NCBI GenBank assembly: GCA_028875135.1
Contig: JAPPFQ010000569.1
Coordinates: 1-13,034 of the forward strand
Length of the DNA: 13,034 nt
Source: Acidobacteriota bacterium
GTDB lineage: Bacteria > Acidobacteriota > Terriglobia > Versatilivoradales > Versatilivoraceae
Direction of reading: 5' to 3'
The notes beneath the pieces were generated by a model that was not told the DNA's origin, ran no database searches, and saw only the letters and a list, made by a program, of their open reading frames with translations. The position numbers and the translations under genes were made by a program. Of the stretch, positions 1 through 5,061 are shown one piece after another. Within the stretch, counting starts at the first letter, position 1; each line of letters opens with the position of its first letter.

Positions 1-495
1 GTTCGACACGTTGTGAGGACGGATGCCCTTCCGGTGGGAGCCACGCACATAGCGGATACACCCGTTCTCCTCGCTCACCGGATCCAGCGGGAACCACAGA
101 GTCACGGCCTGGCTGGGGACCAGGCAGAAGTAGTATCCGTCCTGGTGGGGCGGCGTGGGCTTTCCGATACCCGCAGGCTTGTTGAACAACTCTACTCCTC
201 GGAGAACGACCGGCGTCCCGAGCAGGGCCTCGGCCAGCCTGGCGAACTTGGGCAGAACGGTAATGGACCGGAAGAAGGGGTCGTGCGTCTCCATTTGTTG
301 CATCTGCTTGAGGGTTTCCGCTTTCCCCTGGATCTCGTAGAAGACGTCGGTCGGGGGGAGGCCGGGTGCGATCTCGCGAATGTAGCGCTGCAGATTCTTC
401 TCCAGGTTTTGCACTTCCTCGGATGTCAGGTAGCCCTTGAGCCTGACGAAACCGTTCCTGGAAAATTCCTCGTGATACTGTGAAAAGGGATTCAT
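1..495 (-). CDS. Phytanoyl-CoA dioxygenase (PhyH) family protein, 3' part missing
   Basis: The reading frame opens at ATG 495 and stays open to base 1, so the first 165 residues are visible and the C-terminus lies outside the window. A strong Shine-Dalgarno sequence (GGAGGAG, complement of 506-512) sits 10 nt upstream. The protein starts with the usual PhyH N-terminal helix region (FSRNGFVRLKGYL, residues 11-23). Residues 115-122 read PPHQDGYY, giving the H117-x-D119 pair that binds Fe(II) in this family, followed by the typical SEENGCIRYVRGSH stretch (141-154). The distal iron His and the 2-oxoglutarate-binding Arg would be beyond base 1. PhyH enzymes hydroxylate small organic acids, CoA esters or secondary metabolites using 2-oxoglutarate and oxygen; the substrate cannot be told here. 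It is divergent from the sialidase-like gene. Family assignment is firm, function is open. Confidence 0.93.
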   Translation of the reverse strand, partial: MNPFSQYHEEFSRNGFVRLKGYLTSEEVQNLEKNLQRYIREIAPGLPPTDVFYEIQGKAETLKQMQQMETHDPFFRSITVLPKFARLAEALLGTPVVLRGVELFNKPAGIGKPTPPHQDGYYFCLVPSQAVTLWFPLDPVSEENGCIRYVRGSHRKGIRPHNVSN

Positions 496-594
496 GACCG
501 GCTGTCTCCTCCGTGCGATGAAGTCGGACGCGACCTTGCGCGAACCCATGCCGCGCTGCCTTCCTCGAAGTCCATCAAAGTCACCAAACTTCAA

Positions 595-621
595 TTGACA
601 GTCGAAGCAAAACCATACACC
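595..621 (+). promoter_or_regulatory. Weak promoter candidate upstream of the sialidase-like gene
   Basis: A perfect -35 hexamer TTGACA lies at 595-600 in the 239 bp gap between the divergent PhyH and sialidase-like genes. The best -10 candidates nearby (TACACC at 616-621, spacing 15) are poor, so this may be chance. Nothing else was recognised in the gap. Confidence 0.2.
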
Positions 622-720
622 ATGGCTGTCCCGTTGGCAAACCGCTGCCTCGGCCCGATTTGCGGCCTGTCGGTTTCGCCCGTTTGCCCGGAGCTGAAGC
701 TCTCCTCCCCTCCCCTTTTC

Positions 721-727
721 GAGAGGA
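721..727 (+). promoter_or_regulatory. Ribosome binding site deciding the start of the sialidase-like gene
   Basis: GAGAGGA at 721-727 is 7 nt before ATG 735. The same frame has an earlier ATG at 660, but that start has no such site and adds 25 residues without family similarity. Confidence 0.7.
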
Positions 728-734
728 TCCATCC

Positions 735-1847
735 ATGATCGAGGTCATAGAAGACATCACCATCTACGACAATCCCAGGCCTCAAGTCCACAGTCGCCAC
801 GGGATTTTCCCCGGCCTGGTGGAGTTGCCCGGCGGGGAGCTGCTGAATCTGTTCGTCCTCGGAGAAGCCTTCGAATCACCAAACTCCACCACCCATGTGT
901 CGCGCTCCCGCGACGGCGGGCGACGCTGGACCCTGCAGGGGCCGCTCTACGAAAAGTCGCTGGACCCGGTGGTGACCAGCGATTGCCTGAAGGCCACCCG
1001 GCTGCGGGACGGGCGCCTGATCGCGCTCGGCTATTGCTTCTACCGCCACGACCTGGAGCAGGGCATCAGCATCGAGGAGACGGGAGGCATCCTGCCGGGA
1101 GACGACATTGTCTCGTTCTCCGAAGACGACGGGAGAACCTGGACGGTGCCTCGAGTCATTCCCCGCAGCCACCCCGAACTGCTGGAGATTTCGGGTCCCT
1201 GCATTCAGACCGCGGAGGGTGACCTGCTGGCCGTGGCCGGCATCTTCAAGATGCCCGACGGCTCCAACCCTTCCGGCCAGTACGGCGTGTTGTTCCGGAG
1301 CCGGGATAACGGGGAAACCTGGGACGATAAGGGCCGCTTCTTCGACCTCCCCGGCAGGGAGGTGACGGCCTGGGAATCCCGGATCTGCGAGATGCAGCCC
1401 GGACGGGTGGTGGCCATAACCTGGGCCTATGACTTTCCAGCCTCCAAACACCTGCCCAACTACGTGGCCATTTCCCGGGACAACGGCCACACCTGGTTGG
1501 ATCCCATCAACACCGGCCATCAGGCCCAGGCCTCCAATTTGATGTGGCTGGGTGACGACCTGCTGTTGACCATCCACTGCCACAGGGAGGGGGACCTGGG
1601 CATCTGCGTCCGGATCGTCGACCTGGCGGGAGACCGCTGGAAGACCCTGGAGGAGAAGTTCATCTGGAATGCCGGCCAGTCTCTGGCGACCGACTCCGGC
1701 CAGGTGATCCACGACATGTTTCAGTCGCTGCGGTTCGGCCAAGCCTCGCTCGTGCCCCTGCAGGACGGCACCATCCTGGCCGCCTACTGGACCATCGAGG
1801 ACGGGCAGGGGAGAGTCCGCGGCCATCGATTGAAAGTCAGCGCCTGA
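735..1847 (+). CDS. Sialidase-like (BNR/Asp-box) beta-propeller protein
   Basis: A 370-residue protein with four Asp-box motifs (S-x-D-x-G-x-x-W): SRDGGRRW at 58-65, SEDDGRTW at 129-136, SRDNGETW at 189-196 and SRDNGHTW at 247-254. These mark a six-bladed propeller of the exo-alpha-sialidase/BNR-repeat superfamily, and the length suits a single propeller domain. Each blade carries the usual G-x-L/hydrophobic strand, for example LPGGELLNLF (31-40) and LQDGTILAAYW (342-352). There is no signal peptide or lipobox, so the protein is probably cytoplasmic, unlike secreted sialidases. I could not place the full catalytic Arg triad and Tyr/Glu pair with certainty; many members annotated as sialidase are other glycoside hydrolases or non-enzymatic. 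Start chosen at 735 from the ribosome binding site. It is transcribed alone, away from the PhyH gene, and followed by a repeat-rich gap. Confidence 0.88.
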   Translation: MIEVIEDITIYDNPRPQVHSRHGIFPGLVELPGGELLNLFVLGEAFESPNSTTHVSRSRDGGRRWTLQGPLYEKSLDPVVTSDCLKATRLRDGRLIALGYCFYRHDLEQGISIEETGGILPGDDIVSFSEDDGRTWTVPRVIPRSHPELLEISGPCIQTAEGDLLAVAGIFKMPDGSNPSGQYGVLFRSRDNGETWDDKGRFFDLPGREVTAWESRICEMQPGRVVAITWAYDFPASKHLPNYVAISRDNGHTWLDPINTGHQAQASNLMWLGDDLLLTIHCHREGDLGICVRIVDLAGDRWKTLEEKFIWNAGQSLATDSGQVIHDMFQSLRFGQASLVPLQDGTILAAYWTIEDGQGRVRGHRLKVSA

Positions 1848-1892
1848 CGGGCAAGCCAGCGGCCCTCCCTCCGTGATTCACAGGAAAAATCA

Positions 1893-2045
1893 ACATGAAT
1901 GAACAGGATATACAGGATTATTCCTGAAGGTCCGTTGTCCTGTAATCCTGGGCACCCGCAAGCCCACACCGGATCATCTCGCCTGACAACTCGCTGTGCA
2001 GCAACCCCTTGTGCTGCTAATCCTGTGCATCCTGTGCATCGATGT
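1893..2045 (+). repeat. Inverted-terminus repeat element, copy A
   Basis: This 153 bp unit ends at 2028-2045 with CATCCTGTGCATCGATGT and begins at 1893 with a decayed reverse complement of that end (ACAT, two changed bases, ATG, then ACAGGAT units). Its centre (1936-1978) matches the reverse complement of 3681-3723 at 39 of 43 bases. The outer parts are runs of 9-bp units around AGGAT/ATCCT. It carries no open reading frame of interest. It looks like a non-autonomous intergenic repeat of the MITE or REP kind. Confidence 0.85.
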
Positions 2046-2100
2046 TCATAAATTTGCCTTTTTCAATATTGGGTGCAACTTGGCGAAAAATGCTGTTTAA

Positions 2101-2149
2101 CCACAAAAAGCACAAAAGTCACCATTTGTGTTTTTTGTGCCTTTTGTGG
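2101..2149. repeat. Hairpin built from CCACAAAAA-type 9-bp units
   Basis: Left arm 2101-2117 (CCACAAAAAGCACAAAA) and right arm 2133-2149 (TTTTGTGCCTTTTGTGG) are complementary over 17 bp with one mismatch, around a 15-nt loop. Each arm is itself two units of a 9-bp repeat. There is no U-run after it, so it is not a standard terminator. Confidence 0.75.
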
Positions 2150-2211
2150 CCAATCCTGGCAAACGTCCCGCTGCCGAATTTTGCAAACGGCTCAGGGGAT
2201 TAGTTCCATCT

Positions 2212-2241
2212 GCATTTGTGTCTATTCGTGTCCATTCGTGG
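2212..2241 (-). repeat. Degenerate 10-bp CCACGAA array (three units)
   Basis: On the minus strand the units read CCACGAATGG (2241-2232), ACACGAATAG (2231-2222) and ACACAAATGC (2221-2212), with exact 10-bp phasing. Same family as the arrays at 3510-3529 and 10221-10260. Confidence 0.75.
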
Positions 2242-2321
2242 TTCGCCTTTTTTGATGATCGCCTGTTTTTCAGCGAACGATCCACACGGCAGGGCAGGGG
2301 ATCACCACTACCCACCAACCC

Positions 2322-3503
2322 CTAACAATAGGCTGCCGCCGTCAGGGCATACACCCGGGCCACGCGGACCAGTTCGTCCAGGGTGACCGTCTCGCTGACG
2401 GTGTGGGCGCCGTGGGCCAGGGGGCCGTGAGTCAGGGCGGGGATGCCGGCCCGGTTGCAGAAGGCGTTGCCGTCGTCCACAAAGGGCTTGCCTCCAAGGG
2501 GCAGGGGCTTTCCGGCGGCGGCCGTGTGGGCTGACTGAAGCGCGGAGACCAGGGGATCGGCGGGATCGATGCGAAAGGCTTCGGCCATGAAGAGGTAGTC
2601 GGCCGAGATTCGGGTCCGGGTTTCACGCGCCAGATCCTGCAATCGCCGGTGAAAGTCGGCCTCCACCTGCTCGCCCGAGCCCGGGGTCACCCAGCGCCGG
2701 ATGCCGTTGAGACGGCATTCCCGGGGGGACTGGTTGTAGATCTCGCCCGAGTGGAACTTGCCGATGAAGACCGAGTCGTTCCCGGCGTAAGGGTCGCGCT
2801 GCTGCTCAAGATCCCGATGCCAGCGGGAAAAGCGGGCGGCAAGCTCCACCCCGGTCCCCAGCACGTCGGGCAGTCCCTCCGGGCGCAGCACCTCGTGGAC
2901 CGGCGGTTCCTCCCGGCTGATGGTGATTTCAAAGATGCCCGACCCCCGCCCGGCCAGGGGCAGCCGATCCCCCAGGTACTCCGGAAGCAGCACTCCGTCT
3001 CCCGTGTAGCCGGCATCGATCAGGGCCCGCACCTGGCGGCCGTCCCCCCAGGGTCCTTCGTGGTGGTCGTGGGCGGTCAGCAGAATGCCACCGCCCGACA
3101 GGGCCCCGGTCTCCCGGAGGACACGCAGTGCTTCCACGAAGGCGGCAATCCCGCCCTTCATGTCGGAAGCCCCCGAGCCGTGCAGCACGCCCTGCTCGAA
3201 GCGGGGTGGCGCAAAAGGCAGGTGGACCGTATCCAGGTGTCCGTCGAACTGCAGGGTGCGGCCGGGCCTGCCGCTGTCCAGGCGCGTGACCACCGCCGGG
3301 GACTCGGGCCAGTCGGCGACCGGGCGTTCCACCTTGAATCCGTCCTCCCCGAGAATGGCGGCCAGCCGGTCGGCTGCCGCTCCGGCGCTTCGGGTGGGGC
3401 TGGGAACCTCCACCAGGGCCGTGGCTGTCCGCAGCAGGCGCTCGGGATCGACGGCCGCCAGCAGCATTTCGGTGATGGAGTGGGGCAGGGTGTCTTCAGT
3501 CAT
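2322..3503 (-). CDS. M20-family metallopeptidase/amidohydrolase with atypical D-H-H-E active-site motif
   Basis: A 393-residue protein of the M20/ArgE/DapE/aminoacylase-1 family, cytoplasmic (no signal peptide), of normal length. Metal-site motifs: GHLDTV with H89 and D91, SGASDMKGG with the bridging D114, E175 in LLPEYLGD, and H367 in GAHTVSE. The usual D-E-E-x-G segment, holding the catalytic Glu and a metal Glu, is replaced by D146-H-H-E-G150. The two Glu positions are His, and a Glu follows at 149. A small lid/dimer domain spans about 185-300. Members hydrolyse N-acyl amino acids, dipeptides or carbamoyl groups; the substrate here is unknown. The start codon directly follows a short CCACGAA repeat (3510-3529), and no good ribosome binding site is visible apart from an A/G-rich stretch. 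Inverted copies of one repeat element flank the gene on both sides. Confidence 0.92.
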   Translation of the reverse strand: MTEDTLPHSITEMLLAAVDPERLLRTATALVEVPSPTRSAGAAADRLAAILGEDGFKVERPVADWPESPAVVTRLDSGRPGRTLQFDGHLDTVHLPFAPPRFEQGVLHGSGASDMKGGIAAFVEALRVLRETGALSGGGILLTAHDHHEGPWGDGRQVRALIDAGYTGDGVLLPEYLGDRLPLAGRGSGIFEITISREEPPVHEVLRPEGLPDVLGTGVELAARFSRWHRDLEQQRDPYAGNDSVFIGKFHSGEIYNQSPRECRLNGIRRWVTPGSGEQVEADFHRRLQDLARETRTRISADYLFMAEAFRIDPADPLVSALQSAHTAAAGKPLPLGGKPFVDDGNAFCNRAGIPALTHGPLAHGAHTVSETVTLDELVRVARVYALTAAAYC

Positions 3504-3509
3504 TTTCTT

Positions 3510-3529
3510 TTCTTCGTCGTCCTTCGTGG
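3510..3529 (-). repeat. Two-unit CCACGAA decamer array in the M20 leader
   Basis: On the minus strand CCACGAAGGA and CGACGAAGAA are adjacent, 6 nt before the M20 start codon. The second unit closely matches the third unit of the 10221-10260 array. Confidence 0.7.
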
Positions 3530-3613
3530 ATAGCCGCGCCCCCGCCCTGTTGGGCAGATCATACGAGAATGAAACAAGAGAAGTTCATGGTCTGTCGGGA
3601 ACAAGATTATTAA

Positions 3614-3785
3614 ACATCGATGCACAGGATGCACAGGATTAACAGGATGAGAGCTTCCTGCACGAGAAGCCGGCTCAGGCGATGATCCGGTGCGGGATTG
3701 CGGATGTCCAGGATTACAGGACACCAGACTCCCAAGACCAAATCCTGTATATCCTGTATATCCTGTACATCCTGTGCATCGATGT
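3614..3785 (-). repeat. Inverted-terminus repeat element, copy B
   Basis: A 172 bp unit bounded by perfect 18-bp inverted repeats: ACATCGATGCACAGGATG at 3614-3631 and CATCCTGTGCATCGATGT at 3768-3785. Inside the ends are 9-bp units (ATCCTGTAT, ATCCTGTAT, ATCCTGTAC and similar). The conserved centre 3681-3723 is the reverse complement of copy A's centre, so the two copies point in opposite directions. No clear target duplication is visible at its borders. Confidence 0.88.
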
Positions 3786-3915
3786 GAATCAAAAATCTGC
3801 CCACGCTCGACTTTGAACCGGTTACCAACCACTAAGCGCCGGCGTTTGTTTCAAGCGCAGTCAGCTGATCATGCGCTTGTCCGTTCCCGAAAACCTCGGC
3901 CAACCACCTTTCACC

Positions 3916-3943
3916 CTTCATCCTTCAAACTTCATCCTTCAAA
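3916..3943. repeat. Exact 14-bp tandem duplication
   Basis: CTTCATCCTTCAAA occurs twice head to tail (3916-3929 and 3930-3943), followed by the diverged CTTCACTCTCCACTT and preceded by partial units (TTTCACCC). It begins 20 bp beyond the Kelch stop codon. Confidence 0.85.
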
Positions 3944-3963
3944 CTTCACTCTCCACTTGTCAT

Positions 3964-5031
3964 CTACTCCGGCCGGAATTCCCCGATGAAGGTCCATTCC
4001 GACCGCCGCCGGGGAGACTCGATCTTGTTCTCTCCTCCGGCGCCGATGATGCGGCCGTCGAGCAGGGCAAACTTGTCCACGAAGGCTTCTTCGGGCAGGG
4101 GTGTCAGCCGGCTGTACTCCAAGGTTTGCAGGTCGAGCTGCCACACCGTTTTGGCAAAGCTCATGAACAGGATCCTCCCCGGAATGTGAAGCGGAACCAG
4201 CGGCCTGGCCTCCAGGGTTTCGTCGGGAAGGGCAGGGAGTTCCTCCCAGAGGTCCTGCTCGAGGTCGTAGTGCAGGGCCTGGTTGAACTGGATGGGCGGT
4301 GCTCCGGCCTCGGGCGTGTCGATGCCGCCGAACAACCAGAAGCTCTCCCCGTCACCCTCGGCCGCGAACAGCCACCGCTTGCCCCCGGGATAGGGCGACA
4401 GCTCCCGCCAGCCCTTGTCGGGCGCGGCCGTGTCCAGGACGCTCAGGCTGCTGGTGGCCGTCTTGGAGGTGCAGCATGTGCCGGCCTCGTCGGTGGGTTC
4501 GAAGCGCTCCACTCCGCCCAGCAGGAACAGCGACGACCCGGAGCTGCCGGCCCATCCGAACAGGCGGGTCCGGGGCAGCTCGCCGAAGACCTCCCACTGG
4601 TATCCGTCTCCCTTCCGGGACAGCCTCAGGATCTTTCGGATCTCCTGTGTGCCGTCGAAGCCGCCCAGAACGTAGAGCCGGTTTTCCACCACGGCATAGG
4701 CCGAGTAGCCGAAGGGGAAGGGGGCATCCGGCAGCCGCTCCCAGCTCTCGGTTTCGGGATCGAAGGCGTGGGTGCTGGCCGAGAAGATCTTTTGGGTCCA
4801 GTTGCCCTTCTCCCCCTCCCACCAGGTGCCGCCGGCGATGACGAACTTGCCGTCCAGCAGGCCGGCGGCATGGCCGGCCCGCGGCTCGGGAAGGGGCGTG
4901 GATTTCCGCCAGTGGAGCTTGGCCCCGGGAACCGTTGGATCCGAGGCGGGGGCGCACCCCGGAGCGGAACAGAGGACCGCCAACCCGAGCAGTAACGCAA
5001 TCGCCCCGCCCAACCGCCTGCTTTCGTTCAT
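3964..5031 (-). CDS. Exported Kelch-repeat beta-propeller protein, probable lipoprotein
   Basis: A 355-residue protein. Residues 5-22 form a hydrophobic signal segment after MNESRR, followed by Cys26 in SAPGC, a loose lipobox, so it may be lipid-anchored. Kelch blades are marked by di-glycines after a hydrophobic strand: G67-G68 (FVIAGG), G123-G124 (LYVLGG), G172-G173 (LFLLGG), G235-G236 (FWLFGG) and G332-G333 (RIIGAGG). Between the fourth and fifth lies a blade without di-glycine (about 285-300), giving six blades in all. The architecture resembles N-acetylneuraminate epimerase (NanM) and many uncharacterised exported Kelch proteins; no catalytic role can be claimed. The start follows AAAGGG by 7 nt. 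It lies 30 bp after the FG-GAP gene on the same strand, so the two are probably co-transcribed, both making extracytoplasmic propellers. Confidence 0.88.
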   Translation of the reverse strand: MNESRRLGGAIALLLGLAVLCSAPGCAPASDPTVPGAKLHWRKSTPLPEPRAGHAAGLLDGKFVIAGGTWWEGEKGNWTQKIFSASTHAFDPETESWERLPDAPFPFGYSAYAVVENRLYVLGGFDGTQEIRKILRLSRKGDGYQWEVFGELPRTRLFGWAGSSGSSLFLLGGVERFEPTDEAGTCCTSKTATSSLSVLDTAAPDKGWRELSPYPGGKRWLFAAEGDGESFWLFGGIDTPEAGAPPIQFNQALHYDLEQDLWEELPALPDETLEARPLVPLHIPGRILFMSFAKTVWQLDLQTLEYSRLTPLPEEAFVDKFALLDGRIIGAGGENKIESPRRRSEWTFIGEFRPE

Positions 5032-5061
5032 GGTGAAACCCTTTCAGCCGCGTATTCGCGG

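Larger units (their letters stand above)
1848..2321. other. Gene-free, repeat-rich intergenic region between sialidase-like and M20 genes
   Basis: These 474 bases between two convergent genes hold no credible gene; short open frames here are translations of repeats. It contains a repeat element with inverted termini (1893-2045), an A/T-rich hairpin made of 9-bp units (2101-2149) and a degenerate 10-bp array (2212-2241). It is visibly more AT-rich than the flanking genes. No U-run terminator was found in either direction. Confidence 0.8.
3504..3963. other. Gene-free, repeat-rich intergenic region between M20 and Kelch genes
   Basis: These 460 bases lie upstream of the M20 gene and downstream of the Kelch gene and must hold the M20 promoter. 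A possible -10 (TATGAT on the minus strand, 3563-3558) has no good -35. The region contains a two-unit CCACGAA array, repeat element copy B and a 14-bp tandem duplication. Open frames of 99-185 codons that cross it consist largely of repeat translation or antisense sequence. Confidence 0.75.

Noticed and set aside
2255..2300. Possible terminator after the M20 gene (GATCG...CGATC with an A-run)
   Set aside because: The stem is only about 5 bp, and in the transcribed direction the run after it is A, not U.
3500..3832. Open frames over repeat copy B with CTGYTGYTG-like translation
   Set aside because: The regular peptide arises from 9-bp DNA repeats read in three phases; two frames of the same strand show it at once, so it is not evidence of a protein.
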